Assembly: GCF_004152935.1 (NCBI RefSeq)
Contig: NZ_SETE01000003.1
Coordinates: 310,001 to 374,000 of the forward strand
Origin: Brumimicrobium glaciale
GTDB lineage: Bacteria > Bacteroidota > Bacteroidia > Flavobacteriales_D > Crocinitomicaceae
Reading direction: 5' to 3'
Length of the DNA stretch: 64,000 nucleotides
Of this stretch, positions 1 through 7,918 are shown piece by piece; the first letter of the stretch is position 1, and each line of letters opens with the position of its first letter. The notes under the pieces were generated by a model. The model worked only from the letters and a program-made list of their open reading frames with translations. It did no database searches and was not told where the DNA came from. The position numbers and the translations under genes are program-made.

Positions 1-42
1 TAGAGAATTATATAAGAAATTGACAAAAATTAAAGCAAAATA

Positions 43-1308
43 ATGTCAAAGTCTAGATTAGTCACTCTTTTATTAATTGCCCTATTGGCAATACATCTTT
101 CAAATGCGATGTATTTCACTGGAATATTTACGTTAATTATTTTTGTCGTTGTATTATTCTTGGGGAACTTGGCTTCTCGTCTAAAAGTACTTTTAAGTAA
201 TAAACTATTCTGGATTCTTATCATCCCTTTTCTCGTTTACACTGTATCAATTATATATTCAGAGGATCTACATTTTGCTTGGAAAAAACTGGAAATCGGA
301 TTATCAATTCTAATTTTCCCGATAATGATTGGCTTAACTAACATTGAGCGAAAGGACATAATCCTTTTCCTAAAATGTATGATTCTGCTTGTTGCCTTCT
401 TACCTGTTATTGGGTTTGTAAACCAATACTCAAGCTACCTAGTGTTTAATGATACTGGAGCTTTTTATAATGATAACTTAGTCTCCATTTTAGGCAAACA
501 GGCGGTATACTATGGATTCTTTATAAATGTAGCACTGTTAACACTGTTTGCACTCTTGAAAAAAGGTGAAATTAAGAGCAATACAGCACGTATTATAGGT
601 TCAGTATCATTTATACTTCTCATTTGCACACAGTACTTATTAGCCAGTAGAATTGCTATTGCTCTTACTGCATTAATGATTGTAACTTTCGCAATAGCGT
701 ATATGGCCAAACACCTTCGAAGGAGTCAGCTTATATTATTTTCAACAGGGTTTGTTCTAATGGGTGTAGTACTGTTATTTTCATTTCCTAAAGTTCTCAA
801 AAGGTTTCAAAGTATTAAGCATATCGAATACAAATTCGATAACCCAAACCCGATAAATCATTTTAACGGAGAAATTAAAAAAGAAAACTGGAACGGTTTA
901 AATACTCGGCTTGCCATTTGGGAATGTACCCTTGACGCAATCAAAATAAAGCCGCTGTTTGGTTATGGAATTGGTGACGGACAAAAGGAATTACAAGAAA
1001 TATATAAAGAAAAAAACTTCATTCTCGCTAAATCAAACTATTATAATACACACAACCAATACCTCCACTTTACTTTAATAGGAGGGGTTTTAGGACTTCT
1101 TGCTTACACCTTACACTTGCTCTATTTTGTACGTTATTCCATTCAAAAAAAGCATTGGTTGCTATTTGGATTTTTATTGATTTATATGACCACAAGCCTA
1201 ACGGAAAATATACTCGGGCGTAATCAAGGAGTGGTTTTTATCAGTCTATTATTGAGTATATTGGTGTATTTCAGCGGTAAAATAAAAAATAACACATTCA
1301 GTTTATGA
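43..1308 (+). CDS. O-antigen ligase / polymerase family membrane protein
   Basis: This 421-residue protein is hydrophobic through most of its length, with about ten to twelve predicted membrane segments. The central-to-C-terminal part carries the Wzy_C/O-antigen ligase pattern: NTRLAIWE, then PLFGYGIGDGQ, then THNQYLH before more membrane segments. Members of the family join undecaprenyl-linked polysaccharide to lipid A-core (WaaL) or polymerise repeat units (Wzy) on the periplasmic face of the inner membrane. Because the operon also encodes an ABC exporter and no Wzx flippase is seen, a ligase role is the better inference, but WaaL and Wzy cannot be separated by sequence alone. Its stop overlaps the next start in an ATGA, so the two are probably translationally coupled. 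The gene may not be the first of the operon, since the window begins 42 bases upstream. Confidence 0.8.
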   Translation: MSKSRLVTLLLIALLAIHLSNAMYFTGIFTLIIFVVVLFLGNLASRLKVLLSNKLFWILIIPFLVYTVSIIYSEDLHFAWKKLEIGLSILIFPIMIGLTNIERKDIILFLKCMILLVAFLPVIGFVNQYSSYLVFNDTGAFYNDNLVSILGKQAVYYGFFINVALLTLFALLKKGEIKSNTARIIGSVSFILLICTQYLLASRIAIALTALMIVTFAIAYMAKHLRRSQLILFSTGFVLMGVVLLFSFPKVLKRFQSIKHIEYKFDNPNPINHFNGEIKKENWNGLNTRLAIWECTLDAIKIKPLFGYGIGDGQKELQEIYKEKNFILAKSNYYNTHNQYLHFTLIGGVLGLLAYTLHLLYFVRYSIQKKHWLLFGFLLIYMTTSLTENILGRNQGVVFISLLLSILVYFSGKIKNNTFSL

Positions 1309-2999
1309 AAATATTCTATCAACATACAAGATTAATAATACTGACTCTATCAGTCTTAAACATAATAGTACACATCACTGGTTTCTATTATGGAATAGAT
1401 TTATTTAATCTCTTTTCTACTCTAGTTATTTCTGAGTTACTATTAATAATACTATACTTAATCATAACAGTTTACAAATGGATTAATGATGGCTTCATAA
1501 AAACAGAAACAGAGCAAATAAACTTTTCGAAACAAGTGTCAAGATCAATTTCTAAAAATCTTGAAAGGATTGAGAAATTTGAAAATACCATTATTGATGA
1601 AATAAAAAACTCACATAAGAAAAATATAGCCCCTCTTTTCAGTCAAAGTGAAGCAATTTTAGATTCAGTTAACTTACTCAGGGAGCAGACAAATCACAAT
1701 AATGATGAGAATTTAAGAAAGCACAAAATAATAGGATCTGCTCTTGAAAAAACCGAGAAGCTATCAGAAAATTCCATCGAAAAAATGGATGAAAATAATG
1801 ATTATCTTAAAAATTTAGAGGAAGTAGTTAATGAAAAGACAAGTAAGCTTTTTACTAGATTTACTCAAATCGATACAAATAATAATTCAATGATTCTAAA
1901 GCTAGAGCAAATAGGTCAGGCAATAGCTAAGAACAATGAAAAACTAAACACGATAAAGGCAACGGTTAGCGAAGAGGTAAATAAAAGTAATGAAAAAATT
2001 TCACAGCTGATAACAACTAAAAATCTCGATTTAAACAATATTGTAAATGAAATATTTACAACGATAGCTCAAGAGAGCACGAAAACCTCAAGTGAAATCA
2101 AAGATTTAGAAGAAGTAATTCTACCAAAAATAGATACGGTACTGAGTAAAATAGATACTTCAAGGCTTGAAAGTAGTACAGCGCTGGTTGAAATAGGTGC
2201 CAAAATGAAACAAAGTAAATCTGAACTGAATAGTTTTATTCAGGAAGAAATGGGGAACTTTTTAGACAAACAAAGAAAGAATATTTCTTCCATTGAAATA
2301 ATTTTGAAAAATGAAATTTTAAGGACCTCAAACGATCAATATTATGCAATAAGAAAGGAATTAAATAATACATATATCCGATTGGATGCGTTGCACTCTA
2401 TTTACCATTTGTTAAAGTTTGAGGGCCGTTTACCCATCATGCATGATTGGACCGTAAGTTCAGATTATGCGTCGGAAGTCGTGAACAGCATACTTTTAAA
2501 TAATGGTGGAACCATTCTGGATATTGGTTCAGGTATATCTACAGTGCTCTACGGAGCAGCAATTAAAAAGTGCGGTAAAGGAAGAGTAATTTCACTTGAA
2601 CACTCTAAAGAATATTATGATAAAACGATAAGTTTAATTCGTGAACATAAGTTAGAGGATATTTGTGAAATACACTACTGTCCTTTAAAAGAGTACGTTA
2701 TAGCTGGGAAAAAATGGCTTTGGTATGACATTGAGAAGGTTAAACTCCCGAAGGAATTAGCAATCATATCAGTTGACGGCCCTCCAGGTGATACTCAGCA
2801 TCTTGCCCGTTATCCTGTATTACCAATACTAATATCAACAGTTTCTTTAAACACTATTATTTATTTAGATGATGCTAATAGAGATGAAGAACAAGAAATT
2901 GCAAAACAATGGAAGAATCAATTTAACTTGAATCTTGATTATAATAATTCAAACAAAGGGTTTGTAAAATTTACAAAAAAAAATAAAACGTTACGGTAA
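1305..2999 (+). CDS. Membrane-anchored coiled-coil protein with C-terminal methyltransferase-like domain
   Basis: 564 residues in three parts. Two hydrophobic segments (about residues 10-33 and 36-58) would anchor it in the membrane. Residues about 65-360 are rich in K, E, N, S and regularly spaced I/L, the look of a long coiled coil. Residues about 385-555 resemble a class I Rossmann methyltransferase: GGTILDIGSGIST as the SAM-binding loop, VISLEHS as the acidic strand, then ISVDGPPG. It overlaps the preceding stop (ATGA) and shares one base with the next start (TAATG). Coiled coil plus methyltransferase in an ABC-export O-polysaccharide operon recalls WbdD, the E. coli O9a chain-length regulator, but the domain order is reversed, no kinase domain is visible and a membrane anchor is present. 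A length-control or scaffold role is inference. The methyltransferase assignment rests on motif I and fold pattern only. Confidence 0.65.
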   Translation: MKIFYQHTRLIILTLSVLNIIVHITGFYYGIDLFNLFSTLVISELLLIILYLIITVYKWINDGFIKTETEQINFSKQVSRSISKNLERIEKFENTIIDEIKNSHKKNIAPLFSQSEAILDSVNLLREQTNHNNDENLRKHKIIGSALEKTEKLSENSIEKMDENNDYLKNLEEVVNEKTSKLFTRFTQIDTNNNSMILKLEQIGQAIAKNNEKLNTIKATVSEEVNKSNEKISQLITTKNLDLNNIVNEIFTTIAQESTKTSSEIKDLEEVILPKIDTVLSKIDTSRLESSTALVEIGAKMKQSKSELNSFIQEEMGNFLDKQRKNISSIEIILKNEILRTSNDQYYAIRKELNNTYIRLDALHSIYHLLKFEGRLPIMHDWTVSSDYASEVVNSILLNNGGTILDIGSGISTVLYGAAIKKCGKGRVISLEHSKEYYDKTISLIREHKLEDICEIHYCPLKEYVIAGKKWLWYDIEKVKLPKELAIISVDGPPGDTQHLARYPVLPILISTVSLNTIIYLDDANRDEEQEIAKQWKNQFNLNLDYNNSNKGFVKFTKKNKTLR

Positions 3000-5900
3000 T
3001 GCAAATAAGTGTCATAATTCCAATTTATAATGTAGAGCAGTATTTATCCGAATGTCTTGAGTCATTGTTATTACATAATGACGCAGCATTCTTAAACGAA
3101 ATTGAAATCATTGGCATTGATGACTGTTCGCCAGATAATTCCGCTTCAATATTTAATAACTTCATAGAAAACTTCCCCGATTACAATATCAAGTTAATTA
3201 GGCATAAAAAAAATAAAGGCTTAGGTGGTGCAAGAAATACAGGAATACGAGCTTCTAAAGGAAAATATATCCTGTTCTTAGACTCTGATGATACCTTAAC
3301 TGAGAAATCACTTGATTATTTAATTCCCCACACAAGGAAAAATAATAGAATTCTTGTATTTGGTTTAGCAGCAAAAAAGAACGGATCAACGGTATGGAAT
3401 TATACACCATCAAAAAATGAAATAATCCAAAAAGACAAAGCTCTTGAAATGTTTGCCAAAGATGAAATTATTCCTTCAGCTTGCAATAAGCTTTTTCCGC
3501 GTGAAATGCTGCGTAACCTAAAGTTTAAAGAAGATTTATATTATGAGGATTTGGAATTTACTCCTCAGGCAATTAACTATTTTTCCGAAATAGAATTTAC
3601 AACTAAAACACTTTACAATTACAGACTTGACGGAGCCTCAATCACAAGACAAACTACAACTTCTAAACATATAAAGGACTTAACAAAAGTACTTGTTAGT
3701 TTGAGTGAAAAAATAAGTAATCCAAAAATATTTTCAACGCTTTTGTTGAATAGATGGGGACATATGTTGAGATCATGGAATCTTAGTAATAATCTTAAGT
3801 CAGTTGCCCTAAAAGAATTTTTACATTTTTTACAGGCTGAAGAATTCAAACTAGATTTTACTGAAGGTAAAAAAGCAGCGACATTTATTAATGAAAACCT
3901 GGAATCCTTTGAATACGATCTTCATTTTGCTGAACTAAAAAAGAAAGTTCTTAAACTATTAAAATTTGATTTTGCCAATCATACTCACATCGCTAACCTT
4001 AAATTTGATAAAATATATGTTATTAATCTTCCTTTTTATGAAAAGCGGAAGTACACAATTTCAAAAAAACTCATTGATGAAAACATAAATTTTCAAGTTT
4101 GGGAAGCTACAAATGGGTATTCAGAATCAAATAAAAAGAAATATAATGATTACTTAAAACGTGGTATAGGTTCGTTTAAACATTTCCATGAATATGATAA
4201 CATAGAAAAAAATAGAGGAAGTAAGTTCATCGAGTCACCCGGGGCTTTAGGTGTTATACAGTCCTATATTTCGATTCTGTTAGACGCAAAAAGTAAGGGA
4301 TATGAATCTATACTTGTTTTTGAGGACGACGCTATTTTAGTTGATAATTTTGAATCAAAACTTAAAGATTTCTTTGAGGCTATTGATTCTAATTGGAAAT
4401 TACTCCTTTTAGGAGCATCCCAATATAGTTGGGATAAAATCCCTGAAAATTCCGAAAGAAAAGGATATTATCACCCTATAAATCTTGAGACCTGTGGTGC
4501 TTTTGCATTAGGTATTCATAAAAGTGTTTACGACGAACTGATTGAAGTTCAAAGTTATTTTGATGCACCTTTTGACCATATACCAATAGGTAGTCTCTAT
4601 AAAAAATATCAAAAACAATGCTTTGTTTCATTTCCAAATATTTGCGTGCCTAATGTAACCAGCAGTACAATTCGTGAAGAGCGTGATCAATTTAAGCACA
4701 GTTTGAAAATGAAATGGAATTTATCTGATTACGAATTTCCACCCCAGAAATTCTCGGTATCAATAATCATCAATTCAAAACGAAATCTCAAATACATCAA
4801 TGTTACAACTTCTAAATTAAATGAAGTATTTGATGTGCGTTGGTTCATAAATTCAAGTTCTGGACTCAGACCTATTCATCAAAACTTATATTTAGACGAA
4901 AACAAAATAGCGTTTACGAAGGAAGTTAATTCTAATACAGGTTTAACCAGTGATTTTGTTTTTTCTCTTTCTAATGATTTAGTGCTAACAGATGAGCTTA
5001 TATACGACAAAATATCTTCTTTCCTTCATACGGACTCTTTTCAGATTGAAAATGAAAGTTTAGAAACAAACGGTTTAAAAAAAATAACTAGTCTTTACAG
5101 CAATGTCGAAAGAAGTAGGGTTGAAAACAATGGATTAGTCACTGTAATCATTCCAACCCACGGTAGGAGCACCAACTTATCGAATGCCTTAAACTCAATA
5201 GTTTCTCAATCATACGAGAAAATTGAAATAATAGTAGTGGATGATAACCCTGCAAATTCTTTAATAAAAAAAGAGACGGCGAAAATTGTTCAAGAATTTC
5301 AAAGTAAGCATTTGATTAAATACATTTCTCATGAAAAGAACTTAAACGGGGCAGCCGCAAGAAATACTGGATTTTTGCATTCTTCAGGTGAGTATATATG
5401 CTTCTTAGATGATGATGACATCTACTTAACCGAGAAAATTAAAAAATCTTTGGAAAACCTTAAATCCTTAGAGAAAAAATTTGGTGGAGTCTATTGTGGT
5501 TATTTTGGTTGGAATGCAAAAGAAGCTGATTTAACAAGGTTCAAACCCGGCAAACTTACCTTTGAACTTCTTTCTTTGGACTTTAAATCTCATTACCTAC
5601 ATACAAATACAGCATTATATCGCAGATCAGCATTAGAAAAAATAAATGGATTTGATGAGACGTTTAACAGACATCAAGATTTAGAATTCAATATTCGATT
5701 TTTCCGACATTTTGAAATTGGCGTTGTTGAAGAAGTTTTAGTGCACTTAAATCCCGTTACATCTGAAACAACCAATAGAGTGTTTAATGAAGATATTGCA
5801 AAATTAAAAGAAAAATTTCTGTCAAGGTTTGTGCCAGACATTAAAAAATTCTCGTTTCAAGAACAAAAATTGATTTATTCCCGCAACTGGCATGAAGCTA

Positions 5901-6334
5901 AAAATCTATTTGATAGTGATGAGAATTTCTTAAACTATTTTGAATCAAAAGCCGATTTTAAGTACTCAGTAGTAGAAGTTATTGATAAACTTGACGTCGA
6001 GAAAAAAACACAAAACAAAAAGAATTATAGCCCGGACTTATCAAAAATTAATGAAATTGGAAAAACTTCACCTATTGCTGCACATTCTAAAAAGAATGAC
6101 GAGGATTTAGAAATAAATAAATGTAAAGCGGAGTTAGCAAGATTAGATGGCCTATTTCATCTAGAGAGCTTAGCCCTTAGGGAGATGAAAGAAAAAGCAG
6201 AGGAACTTAAAGAAGTCATTAAAGACCTAGAACAACAGAAATCATGGTACTCTAGAACTTACGACCATCTTCCAAATTTGTATTTAAAAGTTGGTGGTAT
6301 CTTTAGAAGAATCAAAATTAAAAAAAGTTTTTAG
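2999..6334 (+). CDS. Three-domain glycosyltransferase (GT2-GT25-GT2)
   Basis: 1111 residues with three apparent catalytic domains. Residues 1 to about 230 are a GT-A family 2 domain (SVIIPIYNVEQYL, GGARNTGI, LFLDSDDT). Residues about 333-560 match LPS glycosyltransferase family 25 (DKIYVINLP, SPGALGVIQSY, ILVFEDDA). Residues about 712-950 are a second GT2 domain (VTVIIPTHGR, AAARNTGFLH, CFLDDDDI). A charged coiled coil (about 1037-1080) leads into a C-terminal tail WYSRTYDHLPNLYLK followed by basic residues, which is echoed in the next gene. Such fused transferases can add several sugars of one repeat unit from one polypeptide; the sugars cannot be read from sequence. Predicted to be cytoplasmic, possibly membrane-associated through the basic tail. 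Start and stop abut the neighbouring genes by one-base overlaps. Confidence 0.85.
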   Translation: MQISVIIPIYNVEQYLSECLESLLLHNDAAFLNEIEIIGIDDCSPDNSASIFNNFIENFPDYNIKLIRHKKNKGLGGARNTGIRASKGKYILFLDSDDTLTEKSLDYLIPHTRKNNRILVFGLAAKKNGSTVWNYTPSKNEIIQKDKALEMFAKDEIIPSACNKLFPREMLRNLKFKEDLYYEDLEFTPQAINYFSEIEFTTKTLYNYRLDGASITRQTTTSKHIKDLTKVLVSLSEKISNPKIFSTLLLNRWGHMLRSWNLSNNLKSVALKEFLHFLQAEEFKLDFTEGKKAATFINENLESFEYDLHFAELKKKVLKLLKFDFANHTHIANLKFDKIYVINLPFYEKRKYTISKKLIDENINFQVWEATNGYSESNKKKYNDYLKRGIGSFKHFHEYDNIEKNRGSKFIESPGALGVIQSYISILLDAKSKGYESILVFEDDAILVDNFESKLKDFFEAIDSNWKLLLLGASQYSWDKIPENSERKGYYHPINLETCGAFALGIHKSVYDELIEVQSYFDAPFDHIPIGSLYKKYQKQCFVSFPNICVPNVTSSTIREERDQFKHSLKMKWNLSDYEFPPQKFSVSIIINSKRNLKYINVTTSKLNEVFDVRWFINSSSGLRPIHQNLYLDENKIAFTKEVNSNTGLTSDFVFSLSNDLVLTDELIYDKISSFLHTDSFQIENESLETNGLKKITSLYSNVERSRVENNGLVTVIIPTHGRSTNLSNALNSIVSQSYEKIEIIVVDDNPANSLIKKETAKIVQEFQSKHLIKYISHEKNLNGAAARNTGFLHSSGEYICFLDDDDIYLTEKIKKSLENLKSLEKKFGGVYCGYFGWNAKEADLTRFKPGKLTFELLSLDFKSHYLHTNTALYRRSALEKINGFDETFNRHQDLEFNIRFFRHFEIGVVEEVLVHLNPVTSETTNRVFNEDIAKLKEKFLSRFVPDIKKFSFQEQKLIYSRNWHEAKNLFDSDENFLNYFESKADFKYSVVEVIDKLDVEKKTQNKKNYSPDLSKINEIGKTSPIAAHSKKNDEDLEINKCKAELARLDGLFHLESLALREMKEKAEELKEVIKDLEQQKSWYSRTYDHLPNLYLKVGGIFRRIKIKKSF

Positions 6335-7308
6335 TGAAGCATTTTATACTAGCCATAACAACTTTCAACCGTATTGAGTACCTCATTGAGTGCCTGAACA
6401 CATGGAACAGAACAAAGTCAAACGACGTTGCTTGGCAACTTGTTATTGCCGATGATGGTTCAGACGATGGTACACTAGAATACCTTGATCAGCTAGAATT
6501 TGAGAATTGTGAAATCATTATCCTGAAAAACAATCGCATAGGTGTGCATCAACAAATGAACACTATTTTGAGTCACTTAAAGAACGTCGATTTTAACTTT
6601 TGCTTTAAAGTAGATGATGATGTTACTTTTTTGAAATCTGGCTGGGATCATTTATACCATGATGCTGCCTTGAATTTAGGAAATGATCATCTGGTTTTCT
6701 GTGATGAAAAATGGAGCACCGAGCAATTTTTAGAAAAACCTATTTTAGAAAAAGGTAGTGCGCTTATCGGCAGAGTACCAACGATGCATGCACATGGTTT
6801 CTTTTACACGCTAAGCCCTCAGATAATTGAAAAAGTAGGCTTTATGGATGTTCATTCCTTTGGTTTTAGAGGTATGGGACATGTAGATTTCACTACCCGA
6901 TGTGCAAGAGCTGGATTTACAAACGAAGAAACTCCTTGGGATGTAGTTGATAGTAATGCTTATATTTCGGCTACAAAAGACGAATATCACAGTGTTCTTC
7001 CTAACACTACAACGGGTGTTTACGACTCCTTTAACAGGGATAAAAAAGAAAAGGTTATTCTTCAAAGAAATCGTATCTATGTCAAAAATCAAGATATTGA
7101 TTTAGATCTTTACTCAAAATTTAAAGAAGAACTAATTATTGCACTTTCTAATAAAGTAACTCATTTTGATAACGAAAAAAGAGAACTTGTTACATGGTAC
7201 GATTCTGAAATGAAGAAAACTTCCATGTGGTATTCATCTCAATATAAAAACTTACCAAATTGGTATTTGAAACTTGGTAAAGTATTCAAAATATTAAAAT
7301 TAAAATAA
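6334..7308 (+). CDS. Family 2 glycosyltransferase
   Basis: 324 residues with a GT-A fold signature from the N-terminus: ILAITTFNRIEYL, VIADDGSDDGT as the nucleotide-sugar-binding acidic motif, and FKVDDDV as the DxD-like metal site. RGMGHVDFT near residue 180 fits the acceptor/catalytic region. The start is GTG, overlapping the upstream TAG by one base; no better ATG lies near. The C-terminal 30 residues (WYSSQYKNLPNWYLKLG) closely echo the tail of the upstream three-domain transferase, suggesting a shared docking or membrane-association element. It is part of the polysaccharide operon and ends in a TAATG overlap with the next gene. Sugar specificity is unknown. Confidence 0.85.
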   Translation: MKHFILAITTFNRIEYLIECLNTWNRTKSNDVAWQLVIADDGSDDGTLEYLDQLEFENCEIIILKNNRIGVHQQMNTILSHLKNVDFNFCFKVDDDVTFLKSGWDHLYHDAALNLGNDHLVFCDEKWSTEQFLEKPILEKGSALIGRVPTMHAHGFFYTLSPQIIEKVGFMDVHSFGFRGMGHVDFTTRCARAGFTNEETPWDVVDSNAYISATKDEYHSVLPNTTTGVYDSFNRDKKEKVILQRNRIYVKNQDIDLDLYSKFKEELIIALSNKVTHFDNEKRELVTWYDSEMKKTSMWYSSQYKNLPNWYLKLGKVFKILKLK

Positions 7309-7916
7309 TGAGTCCTAAAAATCTAAAACCAGTTGTTAGACTAAAAGAAAAACATGTTCAAAACTGTAGAGTTTTAACAGATAGATATCATCTTTTAAAA
7401 CATCTTCCAAAAAACAGCAAAGGTGTTGAAGTTGGAGTTTTAGGAGGAGATTGGTCTGAACATCTTTTAGCGGTTACAGAGCCTTCTGAACTGGTTTTAA
7501 TTGACACCTTTTACTCTAATGACTATGATCATATGAAGCGATTTACTAAAAAGAATCATGAATCATATATCAAAGATAAATTCAGCTCCCACGGAGAAAA
7601 AGTAAAGGTCATGAAAGGGCTTTCTTGGAACATGTTAAATACATTTGATGAAAATTATTTCGATTGGATCTATATTGACGCTGCTCATGATTATAATTCT
7701 GTGGTAAAAGACCTCCAAGAAGCTTATAGAGTACTAAAATCTGGCGGGATTATTATCATGAATGATTATATTGAATATGATCATTTCACGAAAGAAGATT
7801 ACGGTGTAGTTCAAGCGACTAATGAGTTTATGACAAATAATAATTTTGAAATGCTCTTTTTTGCACTCCACCCAAATATGTTTTGCGATGTAATGTTGCA
7901 ACAAATTAAAGACTGA
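7308..7916 (+). CDS. Class I SAM-dependent methyltransferase
   Basis: 202 residues matching the Methyltransf_24-like group. Motif I is GVEVGVLGGDWSEHLL, followed by an acidic strand end LVLIDTFY, then WIYIDAAHDYNSV (the conserved DxxHxY pattern of this family) and LKSGGIIIMNDY. It would transfer a methyl group from S-adenosylmethionine, plausibly to a sugar or to the end of the polysaccharide chain, given its position between glycosyltransferases. The start overlaps the upstream stop by one base and the next gene begins two bases after its stop. Substrate is not determinable. Methylated termini are known chain-stop signals in some ABC-exported O-antigens, so a terminating role is possible but speculative. 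Confidence 0.8.
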   Translation: MSPKNLKPVVRLKEKHVQNCRVLTDRYHLLKHLPKNSKGVEVGVLGGDWSEHLLAVTEPSELVLIDTFYSNDYDHMKRFTKKNHESYIKDKFSSHGEKVKVMKGLSWNMLNTFDENYFDWIYIDAAHDYNSVVKDLQEAYRVLKSGGIIIMNDYIEYDHFTKEDYGVVQATNEFMTNNNFEMLFFALHPNMFCDVMLQQIKD

Positions 7917-7918
7917 AT

